64,000 nucleotides of DNA from assembly GCF_006546625.1 (NCBI RefSeq), contig NZ_VIAR01000013.1, positions 32,638-96,637 on the forward strand. The letters are read 5' to 3'. The position numbers were made by a program, and so were the translations under genes. This document shows, piece after piece, positions 9,108 through 19,461 of the stretch. Origin of the DNA: Haloflavibacter putidus. GTDB taxonomy: Bacteria > Bacteroidota > Bacteroidia > Flavobacteriales > Flavobacteriaceae. The notes beneath the pieces are model-generated. The model ran no database searches. It had not been told where the DNA came from and worked only from the letters and a program-made list of their open reading frames with translations. Numbering within the stretch: the first letter of the stretch is position 1; the number at the start of each line of letters is the position of its first letter.

Positions 9108-11216
9108 ATGGCACAAAGAGATTTAAAATATACAAGAAACATCGGTATTGCAGCGCATATTGATGCCGGGAAAACAACAACAACAGAGCGTATCCTTTAT
9201 TATACTGGTATCAGTCATAAGATTGGAGAGGTTCATGATGGTGCTGCAACAATGGATTGGATGGAGCAGGAGCAGGAGCGAGGTATTACTATTACTTCTG
9301 CTGCGACGCACTGTACTTGGCCTTATAGAGATCAGGAATATACTGTTAATATTATTGATACTCCAGGTCACGTTGATTTTACCGTAGAGGTAGAGCGTTC
9401 GCTTCGCGTTTTAGATGGTGTTGTGGCATTGTTTAGTGCTGTTGACGGGGTTGAGCCGCAATCTGAAACAGTTTGGAGGCAGGCAGATAAATATAAAGTG
9501 CCACGTTTGGGGTTTGTAAATAAAATGGACCGTCAGGGAGCTGACTTCTTTAATGTGTGTAAGCAGGTTAGAGAGATGTTAGGTGGAAATCCTGTGCCAT
9601 TACAAGTGCCTATTGGGGAGGAGATAGATTTTAAAGGTGTGGTAGATCTTATCTCCAAAAAAGCTATTATTTGGAATGAGGAGGATCACGGGATGACTTA
9701 TGAAACTATTGAGATTCCTGAAGAACTGGTTGATGATGTGAATAAGTACAGAGCTGAGCTTGTTGAGGCTGTGGCTGAGTATGATGATGCGTTGATGGAG
9801 AAGTTTTTCGAAGATGAAAACTCTATTACTGAAGATGAGATTATAGAAGCATTAAGAAAAGCTACTATAGATATGTCTATCATACCAATGATGTGTGGTT
9901 CTGCCTTTAAAAATAAAGGGGTGCAGGCTATGTTGGATGCCGTAATGCGCTATTTGCCATCTCCGGTAGAGGTAGAGGCAATTGAAGGTGTTAATCCTGA
10001 TACAGGTGAGGAAGAAAAAAGAAAGCCAAATGTAGACTCTCCGTTTGCAGCCTTGGCGTTTAAAATTGCTACAGATCCATTTGTTGGACGTTTAGCGTTT
10101 TTTAGAACTTATTCTGGTGCACTAGAAGCTGGGTCTTACGTATTGAATAATCGCTCCGGTAAGAAAGAGCGTATATCTAGAATGTACCAAATGCACTCTA
10201 ATAAGCAGGAGCCTATAAATAGAATTGAAGCCGGAGATATTGGGGCAGCAGTTGGTTTTAAAGATATTAAAACCGGTGATACACTTACAGATATGGATCA
10301 TCCTATTGTTTTAGAGTCTATGACTTTTCCTGATCCGGTAATTGGTATCGCGGTTGAGCCTAAAACTAAGGCAGATGTAGATAAGATGGGTATGGCTTTG
10401 GCTAAGCTTTCGGAAGAAGATCCTACTTTCCAGGTAAAGACGGACGAAGCTTCCGGTCAAACTATTATTTCAGGAATGGGAGAACTTCATATTGAAATTT
10501 TGGTAGATCGTTTAAAAAGAGAATTTAAAGTAGAAGTAAACGAAGGAGAGCCTCAAGTAGAGTACAAAGAAGCAGTTACCAAAACCGCACAACACAGAGA
10601 AGTTTACAAAAAGCAATCTGGTGGTCGTGGTAAATTTGCAGACATTGTATTTGAAATGGGTCCTGTAGATGAAGATTTTGAAGGAAAAGGCTTACAGTTT
10701 GTAGATCAAATTAAAGGTGGGCGTATTCCTAAAGAATTTATTCCTTCTGTAGAAAAAGGTTTTACGGAAGCTATGAAGAACGGTCCGCTTGCAGGTTTCC
10801 ATATGGATACTTTAAAAGTAACTTTAAAAGATGGTTCTTTTCACCCGGTAGATTCTGACCAGTTATCGTTTGAGTTGGCAGCAAAATTAGGATACAAATC
10901 AGCTGCAAAAAGCGCAGGTGCTGTAATTCTTGAGCCAATTATGAAAAATGAAGTGGTTACTCCAGAAGAAAACATGGGAGATATAGTAGGAGACCTTAAC
11001 AGAAGAAGAGGTCAAGTAAACAGTATGTCAGACAGATCTGGTGCAAAAGTTATCAAAGCAGATGTGCCGTTAGCAGAAATGTTTGGATACGTTACTACTT
11101 TAAGAACACTTTCTTCAGGAAGAGCAACCTCTACAATGGAATTTTCTCACTATGCTGAAACTCCTTCTAATATTTCAGAAGAAGTGATTAAAGCAGCTAA
11201 AGGAGCTAATGAATAA
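9108..11216 (+). CDS. fusA: Elongation factor G
   Basis: 702 aa. EF-G is the GTPase that drives ribosomal translocation and, with RRF, recycling. GTPase motifs are AHIDAGKTT (G1, about residue 17), DTPGH (G3) and NKMD (G4), followed by domains II-V; the C-terminal EFSHYAETP is intact. It sits 4 bp after rpsG and 11 bp before rpsJ in the str operon. Codon usage is odd: by hand count Glu is GAG 26 and GAA 16 up to about 10425, then GAG 4 and GAA 23 to the end. Lys shifts the same way, so the gene looks like a mosaic. Confidence 0.98.
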   Translation: MAQRDLKYTRNIGIAAHIDAGKTTTTERILYYTGISHKIGEVHDGAATMDWMEQEQERGITITSAATHCTWPYRDQEYTVNIIDTPGHVDFTVEVERSLRVLDGVVALFSAVDGVEPQSETVWRQADKYKVPRLGFVNKMDRQGADFFNVCKQVREMLGGNPVPLQVPIGEEIDFKGVVDLISKKAIIWNEEDHGMTYETIEIPEELVDDVNKYRAELVEAVAEYDDALMEKFFEDENSITEDEIIEALRKATIDMSIIPMMCGSAFKNKGVQAMLDAVMRYLPSPVEVEAIEGVNPDTGEEEKRKPNVDSPFAALAFKIATDPFVGRLAFFRTYSGALEAGSYVLNNRSGKKERISRMYQMHSNKQEPINRIEAGDIGAAVGFKDIKTGDTLTDMDHPIVLESMTFPDPVIGIAVEPKTKADVDKMGMALAKLSEEDPTFQVKTDEASGQTIISGMGELHIEILVDRLKREFKVEVNEGEPQVEYKEAVTKTAQHREVYKKQSGGRGKFADIVFEMGPVDEDFEGKGLQFVDQIKGGRIPKEFIPSVEKGFTEAMKNGPLAGFHMDTLKVTLKDGSFHPVDSDQLSFELAAKLGYKSAAKSAGAVILEPIMKNEVVTPEENMGDIVGDLNRRRGQVNSMSDRSGAKVIKADVPLAEMFGYVTTLRTLSSGRATSTMEFSHYAETPSNISEEVIKAAKGANE

Positions 11217-11227
11217 TATTAAGGAAA

Positions 11228-11533
11228 ATGAGTCAGAAAATTAGAATAAAATTAAAATCTTACGATCATAACTTGGTAGACAAATCTGCTGAAAAAATCG
11301 TAAAAACTGTAAAAACTACTGGTGCTGTGGTAACCGGACCAATTCCATTACCAACACACAAAAAAATCTTTACAGTATTGCGTTCTCCGCACGTAAACAA
11401 GAAAGCTCGTGAACAATTCCAGTTAAGCTCTTATAAAAGATTACTGGATATTTACAGCTCTTCTTCCAAAACCATCGACGCGTTGATGAAATTGGAATTA
11501 CCTAGCGGGGTAGAAGTAGAGATTAAAGTTTAG
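11228..11533 (+). CDS. rpsJ: 30S ribosomal protein S10
   Basis: 101 aa, complete. S10 belongs to the 30S head and is also the transcription antitermination partner NusE. The start [16 protein letters not shown] and the core TGPIPLPT are diagnostic. It follows fusA by 11 bp, so it belongs to the str transcript here. It is separated from rplC by 282 bp of structured non-coding sequence, whereas in E. coli S10 and L3 are nearly contiguous. Confidence 0.98.
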   Translation: MSQKIRIKLKSYDHNLVDKSAEKIVKTVKTTGAVVTGPIPLPTHKKIFTVLRSPHVNKKAREQFQLSSYKRLLDIYSSSSKTIDALMKLELPSGVEVEIKV

Positions 11534-11815
11534 TAAAGCTAGGTCTTTACGAGCGAAGCGAAATAAAGACCTTAGTTGAATTAACCCTCGGCGTAGCTGA
11601 AGGATCTCAACAAAAAATAGTCTTTACAAGCTAAGTAAAAAAAAGGCTTTTAGTAATTAAACTTTTCGATATCAAATCGGAAGCCTTCGGGGAAACCCGA
11701 AATAACATGTCCGGAGCTGCGTGCAAAGGAAAAACGGAAGAATATAATCTAGGGGTTAGAATATATTTTTCTTGCCCCTAATTTTTTTAATAATAGTAAC
11801 TAATAAATAATAATT
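11534..11815 (+). promoter_or_regulatory. Structured spacer between rpsJ and rplC: candidate leader/attenuator with terminator-like end
   Basis: Several inverted repeats lie in series. AGGTCTTTA/TAAAGACCT (11541-11549 with 11564-11572) has loop GAGCGAAGCGAA. A second, degenerate copy of that loop word lies near 11588-11612. AAGGCTT/AAGCCTT (11643-11649 with 11681-11687) encloses CGAT/ATCG. TTCGGG-GAAA-CCCGAA (11686-11701) is a perfect stem closed by a GNRA tetraloop. TAGGGG/CCCCTA (11750-11755 with 11775-11780) is followed by A and seven T, like an intrinsic terminator. The position before rplC-rplD suggests control of the S10 operon, as L4 does through the E. coli S10 leader. That role is inference. 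Confidence 0.55.
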
Positions 11816-12430
11816 ATGTCTGGGTTAATAGGAAAAAAAATAGGCATGACCAGCATTTTTGACGAGAACGGGAAAAACATCCCTTGTACCGTAATTCAAG
11901 CGGGTCCATGCGTTGTTACCCAAGTCAGAACCAAAGAGGTTGACGGGTATGAAGCACTGCAACTTGGTTTCGATGACAAAAAAGACAAAAGTACTACGCA
12001 AGCTGCCAAAGGGCACTTTAAAAAAGCGGGTACTGATGCCAAAAAGAAAGTTATCGAGTTCCAAGGTTTTAAAGAAGAGTATAAACTAGGAGATGCCCTT
12101 ACAGTAAAGCATTTTGTAGAAGGAGAGTTTGTAGACGTATCCGGAACTTCAAAAGGAAAAGGCTTTCAAGGTGTAGTAAAAAGACACGGGTTTAGAGGTT
12201 CTTCAAGAACTCACGGCCAACAGAGTATGTTAAGAGCTCCTGGTTCAATTGGTGCTGCATCCTATCCTGCGCGTGTATTTAAAGGTATGCGAATGGCAGG
12301 AAGAATGGGAGGCGAAAAAGTAAAAGTACAAAACTTAAAAGTGTTGAAAGTAGTTGAAGATAAAAACCTACTTGTAGTAAAAGGTTGTGTGCCTGGTCAC
12401 AAAAACGCTTATGTAACTATTCAGAAGTAA
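11816..12430 (+). CDS. rplC: 50S ribosomal protein L3
   Basis: 204 aa. L3 is an early 50S assembly protein that reaches the peptidyl-transferase region through its long loop. The [13 protein letters not shown] start and the loop signature [21 protein letters not shown] are present, including the Gln of the GQ motif that PrmB methylates in E. coli. Its stop codon overlaps the rplD start by one base, so the pair is translationally coupled. It is the first gene after the structured spacer. Confidence 0.98.
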   Translation: MSGLIGKKIGMTSIFDENGKNIPCTVIQAGPCVVTQVRTKEVDGYEALQLGFDDKKDKSTTQAAKGHFKKAGTDAKKKVIEFQGFKEEYKLGDALTVKHFVEGEFVDVSGTSKGKGFQGVVKRHGFRGSSRTHGQQSMLRAPGSIGAASYPARVFKGMRMAGRMGGEKVKVQNLKVLKVVEDKNLLVVKGCVPGHKNAYVTIQK

Positions 12431-13059
12431 TGAAAGTAGCAGTATTAGATATCAAAGGAAAAGAAACAGGCAGAGAGGCAAACCTTTCTGATGCTGTTTT
12501 TGGAATAGAACCTAACGAGCATGCAGTTTACTTAGATGTAAAACAATATTTGGCAAACCAAAGACAAGGAACGCACAAAGCAAAAGAACGTGCAGAAATT
12601 GTTGGAAGTACACGCAAAATTAAGAAACAAAAAGGAACCGGTACAGCACGTGCAGGTAGTATAAAGTCTCCTATTTTTAGAGGAGGAGGAAGAATTTTTG
12701 GTCCAAGACCTAAAGATTACCGTTTTAAATTAAACAAATCTTTAAAGCGTCTTGCTAGAAGATCTGCTTTAAGTCAGAAGGCTAAAGAGAATTCTTTAAT
12801 GGTTGTAGAGAAGTTTGATTTTGATACACCAAAGACAAAAAATTTCCTCAACTTATTGCAAGCCTTAGGAGTAGACGACAAAAAAACTTTATTTGTCTTG
12901 GGAGAGAAAAATAAAAATGTATATTTGTCCTCACGAAATTTAAAATCCTCAGAAGTTATAATGAGCTCAGAACTAAGTACTTACAAAGTGCTTAATGCTA
13001 AGAATGTTATTTTTGTAGAGGGTGCTTTAGAAGAAATTGAAACGAATTTGAGTAAATAA
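12430..13059 (+). CDS. rplD: 50S ribosomal protein L4
   Basis: 209 aa from the ATG at 12430, which overlaps the rplC stop (TAATG). L4 binds 23S rRNA and lines the exit tunnel; the tunnel loop [19 protein letters not shown] is present near residue 70. The frame is open upstream to 12385 inside rplC, but [10 protein letters not shown] is the usual L4 start. In gamma-proteobacteria L4 represses its own operon through the S10 leader, so it is the natural candidate ligand for the spacer before rplC. Confidence 0.97.
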   Translation: MKVAVLDIKGKETGREANLSDAVFGIEPNEHAVYLDVKQYLANQRQGTHKAKERAEIVGSTRKIKKQKGTGTARAGSIKSPIFRGGGRIFGPRPKDYRFKLNKSLKRLARRSALSQKAKENSLMVVEKFDFDTPKTKNFLNLLQALGVDDKKTLFVLGEKNKNVYLSSRNLKSSEVIMSSELSTYKVLNAKNVIFVEGALEEIETNLSK

Positions 13060-13064
13060 ACGTT

Positions 13065-13355
13065 ATGAGTATCTTAAAAAAACCTATTATTACAGAAAAA
13101 GCCACCAACGATAGCGAGTTGAACAACCGCTTTGCGTTTGTGGTAGATAATAAGGCGAACAAGATTGAAATAAAAGAGGCGGTAGAGTCTGCTTATGGCG
13201 TTTCAGTAGAAAAAGTTCGCACAATGAACGTTCGTCCGGATCGTAAATCCCGTTATACAAAAACGGGTGTCGTGACTGGTAAAACAAACGCTTTTAAAAA
13301 GGCAGTTGTACAGGTGGCAGACGGCGATACAATAGATTTATATAGTAATCTTTAA
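13065..13355 (+). CDS. rplW: 50S ribosomal protein L23
   Basis: 96 aa. L23 sits at the tunnel exit and is the docking point for trigger factor and SRP. ILKKPIITEKAT at the start and the YGVSVEKVRTMNV region are typical. The exposed Glu used for chaperone docking lies in a conserved region but was not verified by alignment. It lies 5 bp after rplD and 11 bp before rplB. Confidence 0.97.
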   Translation: MSILKKPIITEKATNDSELNNRFAFVVDNKANKIEIKEAVESAYGVSVEKVRTMNVRPDRKSRYTKTGVVTGKTNAFKKAVVQVADGDTIDLYSNL

Positions 13356-13366
13356 GAATTTAGAGA

Positions 13367-14194
13367 ATGTCGGTTAAAAAATTAAAACCTATCACTCCTG
13401 GACAGCGATTTAAAGTTGTTAATGGGTTTGACGCCATTACGACTGATAAGCCGGAGAAAAGTTTACTTTCTTCGTATAAAAAGTCTGGAGGAAGAAACAG
13501 TCAAGGAAAAATGACCATGCGCTACAAAGGTGGTGGTCATAAAAGACGTTACCGTATTATAGATTTCAAAAGAAACAAACACGGTATACCAGCAACAGTT
13601 GCATCTATAGAGTATGATCCTAACAGGTCTGCATTTATAGCTTTACTGAATTATCAAGATGGCGAAAAGCGCTATATTATTGCTCAAAATGGTTTAGAAG
13701 TGGGGCAAAATATCGTTTCCGGAAAATCATCGGTAGCTACCGAGATTGGAAACACAATGCCACTTGCAGACATACCTTTGGGTACGGTAATTTCTTGTAT
13801 TGAGCTTAGACCTGGACAAGGTGCTGTTATGGCACGTAGCGCCGGAGCTTTTGCACAATTGATAGCAAGAGAAGGAAAATACGCAACGGTTAAGTTACCT
13901 TCAGGCGAAATTCGTTTGATTTTAGGAACTTGTTTGGCTACAGTAGGAGCTGTTTCTAACAGTGATCACCAATTAATAGTTTCAGGAAAAGCTGGTAGAA
14001 AACGTTGGTTAGGAAGAAGACCAAGAACAAGACCAGTTGTAATGAACCCAGTAGATCACCCAATGGGTGGTGGAGAAGGTCGGGCATCCGGAGGTCATCC
14101 AAGATCTAGAAAAGGCTTGCCTGCAAAAGGTTTTAGAACACGCTCTAAAACCAAAGCGAGTAATAAATATATTGTAGAACGTAGAAAGAAATAA
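13367..14194 (+). CDS. rplB: 50S ribosomal protein L2
   Basis: 275 aa, full length. L2 is needed for subunit association and peptidyl transfer. The C-terminal signature [18 protein letters not shown] contains the conserved His of the peptidyl-transferase neighbourhood, and the AAxxA-type central fold is intact. Directly followed by rpsS (6 bp). Confidence 0.98.
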   Translation: MSVKKLKPITPGQRFKVVNGFDAITTDKPEKSLLSSYKKSGGRNSQGKMTMRYKGGGHKRRYRIIDFKRNKHGIPATVASIEYDPNRSAFIALLNYQDGEKRYIIAQNGLEVGQNIVSGKSSVATEIGNTMPLADIPLGTVISCIELRPGQGAVMARSAGAFAQLIAREGKYATVKLPSGEIRLILGTCLATVGAVSNSDHQLIVSGKAGRKRWLGRRPRTRPVVMNPVDHPMGGGEGRASGGHPRSRKGLPAKGFRTRSKTKASNKYIVERRKK

Positions 14195-14200
14195 TAAGAT

Positions 14201-14479
14201 ATGGCACGTTCATTAAAAAAAGGACCTTACGTTCACTATAAGTTAGAGAGAAAAGTTGCTCAGAATGTAGAGGCAGGTAAAAAAACCGTTATTAAAACTT
14301 GGTCAAGGGCTTCTATGATTACCCCAGACTTTGTTGGGCAAACTATAGGTGTGCATAACGGAAAGCAATTTGTTCCTGTATACATTACAGAGAATATGGT
14401 AGGTCATAAATTAGGAGAATTTTCGCCAACGCGTTCCTTTAGAGGGCACGCGGGAGCAAAAAATAAAGGTAAAAGATAA
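14201..14479 (+). CDS. rpsS: 30S ribosomal protein S19
   Basis: 92 aa. S19 forms a complex with S13 in the 30S head. The start [17 protein letters not shown] and the later [17 protein letters not shown] are diagnostic. It sits 8 bp before rplV in the usual S10-operon order. Confidence 0.98.
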   Translation: MARSLKKGPYVHYKLERKVAQNVEAGKKTVIKTWSRASMITPDFVGQTIGVHNGKQFVPVYITENMVGHKLGEFSPTRSFRGHAGAKNKGKR

Positions 14480-14487
14480 TTGAAGCT

Positions 14488-14895
14488 ATGGGAGTTCGAA
14501 AAAGAGAAAGAGCAGAGCAAATAAAAGAAGCTAAAAAGCACGTAGCTTTTGCTAAACTGAATAACTGCCCTACTTCGCCAAGAAAAATGCGTTTAGTAGC
14601 AGATTTAGTACGTGGCGAAGGTGTAGAGAAAGCGCTTCAAATTTTAAAGTTTAACTCTAAAGAAGCATCACGTAGGTTAGAAAAGCTTTTGCTTTCTGCT
14701 ATTGCTAACTGGCAAGTGAAAAACGAAGATGAAAGTCTTGAAGATGCAGGGTTATTCATAAAAGAAATCCGAGTGGATGGTGGTAGTATGTTAAAAAGAT
14801 TACGTCCGGCACCACAAGGAAGGGCACATAGAATAAGAAAAAGATCTAACCACGTTACATTGGTGTTAGGATCTAAAAATAATACACAAAGCTAA
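14488..14895 (+). CDS. rplV: 50S ribosomal protein L22
   Basis: 135 aa. L22 lines the exit tunnel near the macrolide site with its beta hairpin ([20 protein letters not shown], about 103-122). The hairpin has no insertion or deletion of the kind found in macrolide-resistant mutants. An N-terminal extension rich in Lys/Glu precedes the conserved start of the fold. Confidence 0.97.
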   Translation: MGVRKRERAEQIKEAKKHVAFAKLNNCPTSPRKMRLVADLVRGEGVEKALQILKFNSKEASRRLEKLLLSAIANWQVKNEDESLEDAGLFIKEIRVDGGSMLKRLRPAPQGRAHRIRKRSNHVTLVLGSKNNTQS

Positions 14896-14905
14896 GAAGA
14901 GTAGT

Positions 14906-15625
14906 ATGGGACAGAAAACAAATCCAATTGGAAATAGACTTGGTATCATTAAAGGATGGGAATCTAACTGGTACGGAGGAAATGACTACGGCGATAAAAT
15001 AGCTGAAGATGATAAAGTAAGAAAGTACATCCATGCTCGTCTTTCTAAAGCTAGTGTAGCTAGAGTAATTATTGAGCGCACGCTTAAACTTGTAACCGTT
15101 ACTATCACCACTGCCCGTCCTGGTATTATTATTGGGAAAGGTGGACAGGAGGTAGACAAGTTGAAAGAAGAGCTTAAAAAGATTACCGACAAAGAAGTTC
15201 AGGTTAATATTTTTGAAATTAAGAGACCTGAGCTAGACGCCCACTTAGTAGCTGCGAGTGTTGCGCGACAGATAGAAAATAGAATTTCTTATCGCCGCGC
15301 AATTAAAATGGCTATCGCTGCTGCGATGCGAATGAATGCGGAAGGAATTAAAATTCAAATCTCTGGTCGTTTAAACGGAGCAGAGATGGCACGTTCAGAA
15401 GGCTATAAAGATGGTCGTATACCTTTGTCTACTTTTAGAGCCGATATTGATTATGCTTTGGTAGAAGCGCATACTACTTATGGTAGATTAGGCGTTAAAG
15501 TATGGATCATGAAAGGTGAAGTTTACGGAAAAAGAGAACTTTCTCCGCTTGTTGGACTATCCAAAAAACAAGGAGGAAAATCCGGATCCGGACGAGGTGG
15601 TAACAAATCACGTCGTAGAAAGTAA
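14906..15625 (+). CDS. rpsC: 30S ribosomal protein S3
   Basis: 239 aa. S3 lies at the mRNA entry tunnel and has helicase activity together with S4 and S5. It starts [14 protein letters not shown], the KH domain carries [14 protein letters not shown] (about 75-90), and the C-terminal domain contains [14 protein letters not shown]. The tail is Gly/Ser/Arg/Lys-rich. Standard position after rplV. Confidence 0.98.
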   Translation: MGQKTNPIGNRLGIIKGWESNWYGGNDYGDKIAEDDKVRKYIHARLSKASVARVIIERTLKLVTVTITTARPGIIIGKGGQEVDKLKEELKKITDKEVQVNIFEIKRPELDAHLVAASVARQIENRISYRRAIKMAIAAAMRMNAEGIKIQISGRLNGAEMARSEGYKDGRIPLSTFRADIDYALVEAHTTYGRLGVKVWIMKGEVYGKRELSPLVGLSKKQGGKSGSGRGGNKSRRRK

Positions 15626-15643
15626 TTTTTTAAAGAATAAGAA

Positions 15644-16063
15644 ATGTTACAGCCTAAGAGAACAAAATATCGTAAACAACAAAAAGGACGCATGAAAGGA
15701 AATGCCGGAAGAGGGCATAGACTTTCTAACGGAACCTTTGGAATCAAATCTTTAGATACCAGTTTTGTTACTGCACGACAAATAGAAGCTGCGCGTATTG
15801 CAGCAACCCGTTACTTGAAAAGAGAGGGGTCTATATGGATTAAAATATTCCCAGACAAACCAATTACCAAGAAACCATTAGAAGTACGTATGGGTAAAGG
15901 TAAGGGTAATGTAGAATATTGGGCAGCAACCGTAAAACCTGGTAGAATATTATTTGAAATTGGTGGTGTACCGCAAGCTTTAGCAAAAGAAGCATTGCGT
16001 TTGGCAGCCCAGAAACTTCCTGTGAGGACCAAGTTTATTGTGTCAAGGGATTATCAAGAATAA
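15644..16063 (+). CDS. rplP: 50S ribosomal protein L16
   Basis: 139 aa. L16 organises the A-site region of the 50S subunit. The N-terminus [16 protein letters not shown] and the motif [13 protein letters not shown] are characteristic. The Arg at the position hydroxylated by YcfD in E. coli lies in this second region, but no such enzyme is encoded here. Confidence 0.98.
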   Translation: MLQPKRTKYRKQQKGRMKGNAGRGHRLSNGTFGIKSLDTSFVTARQIEAARIAATRYLKREGSIWIKIFPDKPITKKPLEVRMGKGKGNVEYWAATVKPGRILFEIGGVPQALAKEALRLAAQKLPVRTKFIVSRDYQE

Positions 16064-16074
16064 TTTTTGAAATT

Positions 16075-16266
16075 ATGAAACAATCAGAAGTAAAAGAATT
16101 ATCTGTAGCTGAATTGCGCGAAGAGCTTGCAAAATCTCAACAGCAATATAGAGACCTTAAAATGGCCCACGCAATTACGCCTTTAGATAACCCTGCACAG
16201 TTAAGAACTGTAAGAAGGACAAAGGCGAGGTTAGCCACGGAATTGACAAAAAGAGAATTAGACTAA
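16075..16266 (+). CDS. rpmC: 50S ribosomal protein L29
   Basis: 63 aa. A small two-helix protein at the tunnel exit beside L23. The pattern [21 protein letters not shown] and the [15 protein letters not shown] ending match the family. It lies 11 bp after rplP and 13 bp before rpsQ. Confidence 0.96.
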   Translation: MKQSEVKELSVAELREELAKSQQQYRDLKMAHAITPLDNPAQLRTVRRTKARLATELTKRELD

Positions 16267-16279
16267 TTCTGCTTACAAG

Positions 16280-16537
16280 ATGGAAAAAAGAAATTTAAGA
16301 AAAGAGCGTATAGGTGTAGTAACCAGTAACAAAATGGAGAAATCTATTGTTGTTTCGGAAACTAAAAAAATGAAACACCCTATGTATGGTAAATTCGTTT
16401 TAAAAACGAAAAAATATGTAGCGCACGACGAAAAAAACGACTGCAACGAAGGTGATACTGTAAAGATCATGGAAACACGACCTTTAAGTAAAAACAAATG
16501 TTGGAGATTAGTAGAAATAATTGAAAGAGCGAAGTAA
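16280..16537 (+). CDS. rpsQ: 30S ribosomal protein S17
   Basis: 85 aa. S17 is a primary 16S rRNA binder with an OB fold. [19 protein letters not shown] and the [18 protein letters not shown] core are typical. The stop is 2 bp before the rplN ATG. Confidence 0.97.
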   Translation: MEKRNLRKERIGVVTSNKMEKSIVVSETKKMKHPMYGKFVLKTKKYVAHDEKNDCNEGDTVKIMETRPLSKNKCWRLVEIIERAK

Positions 16538-16539
16538 TT

Positions 16540-16908
16540 ATGGTACAACAAGAATCTAGATTAAGAGTAGCAGACAATACCGGGGCTAAAGAAGTTTTAG
16601 TTATACGCGTGTTGGGCGGTACAAAAAAGCGCTACGCCTCTGTAGGAGACAAAATTGTTGTTAGCGTAAAAGAAGCTAGTCCAAACGGTAGCATCAAAAA
16701 AGGTGCGGTTTCGACTGGTGTGGTTGTTCGTACTAAAAAAGAGGTACGTAGGCCAGATGGTTCTTACATTCGGTTTGATGACAATGCTTGTGTATTGTTA
16801 AATCCAACCGGTGAGATGCGTGGTACACGGGTATTTGGCCCTGTGGCCAGAGAGCTTCGTGATAAGCAATTTATGAAAATTGTATCATTGGCACCAGAAG
16901 TGCTTTAA
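16540..16908 (+). CDS. rplN: 50S ribosomal protein L14
   Basis: 122 aa. L14 forms an intersubunit bridge with 16S rRNA and is the binding site of the silencing factor RsfS. It starts [18 protein letters not shown] and contains [18 protein letters not shown]. Opens the part of the cluster equivalent to the spc operon; no separate promoter is evident. Confidence 0.98.
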   Translation: MVQQESRLRVADNTGAKEVLVIRVLGGTKKRYASVGDKIVVSVKEASPNGSIKKGAVSTGVVVRTKKEVRRPDGSYIRFDDNACVLLNPTGEMRGTRVFGPVARELRDKQFMKIVSLAPEVL

Positions 16909-16918
16909 TACAGAAAAA

Positions 16919-17230
16919 ATGACAAAGCTTAAAATTACATCAGGAGATACTGTGCGCGTAATAGCTGGAGACCATAAAGGTCAAGAAGGTAAGGTGCAAA
17001 AAGTATTAATTGAGAAAAATAAGGCAATTGTAGAAGGCATTAATATGGTGTCTAAACATCAAAAGCCTAGTGCTAGCAATCCGCAAGGAGGAATAGCAAA
17101 AAAAGAAGCTCCAATTAATATATCTAACTTATCACTTATTGATAAAAATGGGAACACTACCCGTGTTGGTTATAGAATGGAAGGCGATAAAAAAGTAAGA
17201 TTTTCAAAAAAATCTAATGAAGTAATTTAG
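16919..17230 (+). CDS. rplX: 50S ribosomal protein L24
   Basis: 103 aa from the ATG at 16919 ([12 protein letters not shown]). L24 initiates 50S assembly and lies near the tunnel exit. The KOW motif [18 protein letters not shown] is at about 9-26. The frame is open back to 16880, inside rplN, but the shorter start matches the family and gives a 10-bp gap. Confidence 0.97.
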   Translation: MTKLKITSGDTVRVIAGDHKGQEGKVQKVLIEKNKAIVEGINMVSKHQKPSASNPQGGIAKKEAPINISNLSLIDKNGNTTRVGYRMEGDKKVRFSKKSNEVI

Positions 17231-17232
17231 AT

Positions 17233-17784
17233 ATGAGTTACGTACCAAGACTTAAACAAGAGTATAAAGACAAGGTCATTTCTGCTCTTACTGAAGAATT
17301 TAGTTACGAAAATAAAATGGAGGTTCCTAAACTTACTAAAATAGTTATTAGTAGAGGAGTTGGAGGCGCTGTTGCAGATAAGAAACTAATCGATCACGCA
17401 GTAGAGGAATTAACTGCAATTTCAGGACAAAAAGCGGTATCAACCATTTCTAAGAAAGATGTTGCTTCGTTTAAATTACGTAAAGGGATGCCAATTGGGG
17501 CAAAAGTAACGCTACGCGGAGAACGTATGTATGAGTTTTTAGATAGACTTATTACTGCATCTTTGCCAAACGTACGTGATTTTAGCGGTATTAACGCATC
17601 TGGTTTTGATGGTAGAGGAAATTATAATTTAGGTCTTACTGAACAAATTATTTTTCCGGAAATAAATATCGACCGTGTAAATTCAATCGCAGGTATGGAT
17701 ATTAGTTTTGTGACCACTGCAAAAACAGATAAGGAAGCAAAATCATTGTTAACAGAATTAGGACTACCTTTTAAAAAGAAATAA
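17233..17784 (+). CDS. rplE: 50S ribosomal protein L5
   Basis: 183 aa. L5 binds 5S rRNA and contacts the P-site tRNA and S13. The motifs [15 protein letters not shown] and [15 protein letters not shown] are diagnostic. Gaps on both sides are 2 bp. In E. coli the S8 repressor site overlaps the start of this gene; no comparable stem was seen here. Confidence 0.98.
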   Translation: MSYVPRLKQEYKDKVISALTEEFSYENKMEVPKLTKIVISRGVGGAVADKKLIDHAVEELTAISGQKAVSTISKKDVASFKLRKGMPIGAKVTLRGERMYEFLDRLITASLPNVRDFSGINASGFDGRGNYNLGLTEQIIFPEINIDRVNSIAGMDISFVTTAKTDKEAKSLLTELGLPFKKK

Positions 17785-17786
17785 TT

Positions 17787-18056
17787 ATGGCTAAAGAATC
17801 AATGAAAGCCCGTGAGGTAAAAAGACAAAAAATGGTTGAGAAGTACGCAGAAAAGCGCCAGGCTTTAAAAGAAGCTGGTGATTGGGAAGCGCTTCAAAAA
17901 TTACCAAAAAACTCTTCTCCGGTGCGCTTGCACAATCGTTGTAAATTAACCGGTAGACCAAAGGGATATATGAGACAATTTGGTATTTCTCGCGTTAAAT
18001 TTAGAGAAATGGCTAACCATGGTCTAATTCCTGGCGTTAAAAAGGCTAGTTGGTAA
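17787..18056 (+). CDS. rpsN: 30S ribosomal protein S14 (zinc-free long form)
   Basis: 89 aa. S14 is a 30S head protein. The length and the sequence [20 protein letters not shown] identify the long C-minus form: only one Cys is present, so no CxxC zinc ribbon is possible. The ending [12 protein letters not shown] is invariant. It is followed by a 71-bp spacer with an inverted repeat before rpsH. Confidence 0.97.
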   Translation: MAKESMKAREVKRQKMVEKYAEKRQALKEAGDWEALQKLPKNSSPVRLHNRCKLTGRPKGYMRQFGISRVKFREMANHGLIPGVKKASW

Positions 18057-18127
18057 AATATTAATAGGTAACAGGTTCTTCTCCGATTGTTGCGGGCAAA
18101 GAAAACCATTACCACAAATAAATAAGA
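18057..18127 (+). promoter_or_regulatory. Hairpin-forming spacer before rpsH: candidate S8 site
   Basis: GGTAA (18067-18071) pairs with TTACC (18109-18113). Inside it GGTT (18074-18077) pairs with AACC (18104-18107), and CTT with AAG extends the stem. Together these form a bulged helix around a GC-containing loop. S8 autoregulates the spc operon in E. coli by binding an mRNA mimic of its rRNA site. The spacer placed just before the S8 gene is a plausible analogue, but this is inference. Confidence 0.4.
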
Positions 18128-18529
18128 ATGAATATAGATCCTATTGCAGATTACCTAACAAGAATTAGAAATGCTGTGGCAGCAAACCACCGTGTGGTAG
18201 AAATCCCGGCTTCTAATCTTAAGAAACAGATTACCAAGATTTTGTTTGACCAAGGGTATATTTTAAGCTATAAATTTGAGGAAGAAGCTGCCGGTAGAGG
18301 CACGATCAAAATAGCGCTTAAATATGATAAAGATACCAAAGAGTCTATCATTAGAGAGATTCAAAGAATAAGTAAACCAGGTTTACGTAAGTATTCCGGT
18401 GCCAATGAGCTTCCGCGTATCCTTAACGGATTGGGAATTGCTATCGTTTCTACTTCTCACGGAGTAATGACAGATAAGCAAGCAAGAAAAGAAAATGTGG
18501 GTGGCGAAGTACTTTGCTACGTTTACTAA
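18128..18529 (+). CDS. rpsH: 30S ribosomal protein S8
   Basis: 133 aa. S8 is a primary binder of helix 21 of 16S rRNA and the translational repressor of the spc operon in enterobacteria. It starts [16 protein letters not shown] and ends with the rRNA-binding [20 protein letters not shown] signature. The larger than usual spacer upstream holds a stem that could be its own target. Confidence 0.98.
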   Translation: MNIDPIADYLTRIRNAVAANHRVVEIPASNLKKQITKILFDQGYILSYKFEEEAAGRGTIKIALKYDKDTKESIIREIQRISKPGLRKYSGANELPRILNGLGIAIVSTSHGVMTDKQARKENVGGEVLCYVY

Positions 18530-18547
18530 ACTCAAAACAAGAAAAGA

Positions 18548-19090
18548 ATGTCAAGAATAGGTAAAAGTCCGGTAACTATCCCAGAAGGCGTAGAAATAAA
18601 CGTAAACGGTAATGTGGTTACGGTAAAAGGAAAATTAGGAGAGCTCCAACAGGAGTTTAACGATATCGACATTAAAGTTGAAGATAATGAAGTAATCTTA
18701 GAAAGAACTTCAGAAAAGAAGCAGATTAAATCTAAACACGGCTTGTATCGTGCATTAATTCAAAATATGGTAGAAGGCGTTTCAAACGGCTTTACTAAAG
18801 AATTAGAATTAGTAGGAGTTGGTTATAGAGCTTCTAATCAAGGTCAAAAATTAGACTTGGCAATTGGTTATTCTCATAATGTTGTATTAGCTTTGGCACC
18901 CGAAGTTAAGGTAGAAACCGTTAGTGAGAAAGGTAAGAATCCAATTGTAAAATTAACTTCTTACGATAAGCAATTGGTTGGACAAGTAGCTGCAAAAATT
19001 CGCAGCCTTCGTAAACCAGAGCCTTATAAAGGAAAAGGAATTAAATTTGTTGGTGAGCAATTGCGTAGAAAAGCAGGTAAATCAGCTTAA
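18548..19090 (+). CDS. rplF: 50S ribosomal protein L6
   Basis: 180 aa. L6 lies near the sarcin-ricin loop and the factor-binding site. SRIGKSPVTIPEGVE opens the protein, and the C-terminal signature PEPYKGKGIKFVGEQLRRK is intact. Two tandem L6 folds can be recognised. Confidence 0.98.
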   Translation: MSRIGKSPVTIPEGVEINVNGNVVTVKGKLGELQQEFNDIDIKVEDNEVILERTSEKKQIKSKHGLYRALIQNMVEGVSNGFTKELELVGVGYRASNQGQKLDLAIGYSHNVVLALAPEVKVETVSEKGKNPIVKLTSYDKQLVGQVAAKIRSLRKPEPYKGKGIKFVGEQLRRKAGKSA

Positions 19091-19102
19091 TAAAGTGTAG
19101 AT

Positions 19103-19456
19103 ATGGCATTTTCAAAAGTAAAAAGAAGAGAAAAAATAAGAAGAAGAATTCGTAAGAACCTTACGGGAACTGCGCAAAAACCACGTTTGTCTGTTTTTAG
19201 AAGCAATAAAGAAATTTATGTGCAACTAGTAGACGACGTAGAAGGTAAAACTTTGTTAGCTGCTTCTTCTAGAGATAAAGAAATTGCAAAAGAAGGCAAC
19301 AAGTCAGAAATTGCAAAAGAAGTTGGCAAGTTGGTAGCACAACGTGCGGAGAAAGCCGGTGTAGATGCCGTTAAGTTTGATAGAAGCGGTTATTTGTATC
19401 ACGGTAGAGTAAAATCATTAGCAGAAGGTGCTCGCGAAGGAGGACTTAAATTCTAA
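19103..19456 (+). CDS. rplR: 50S ribosomal protein L18
   Basis: 117 aa. L18 binds 5S rRNA with L5. The basic N-terminus [24 protein letters not shown] and the C-terminal [23 protein letters not shown] are standard. 12 bp after rplF, 5 bp before rpsE. Confidence 0.98.
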   Translation: MAFSKVKRREKIRRRIRKNLTGTAQKPRLSVFRSNKEIYVQLVDDVEGKTLLAASSRDKEIAKEGNKSEIAKEVGKLVAQRAEKAGVDAVKFDRSGYLYHGRVKSLAEGAREGGLKF

Positions 19457-19461
19457 AATAT

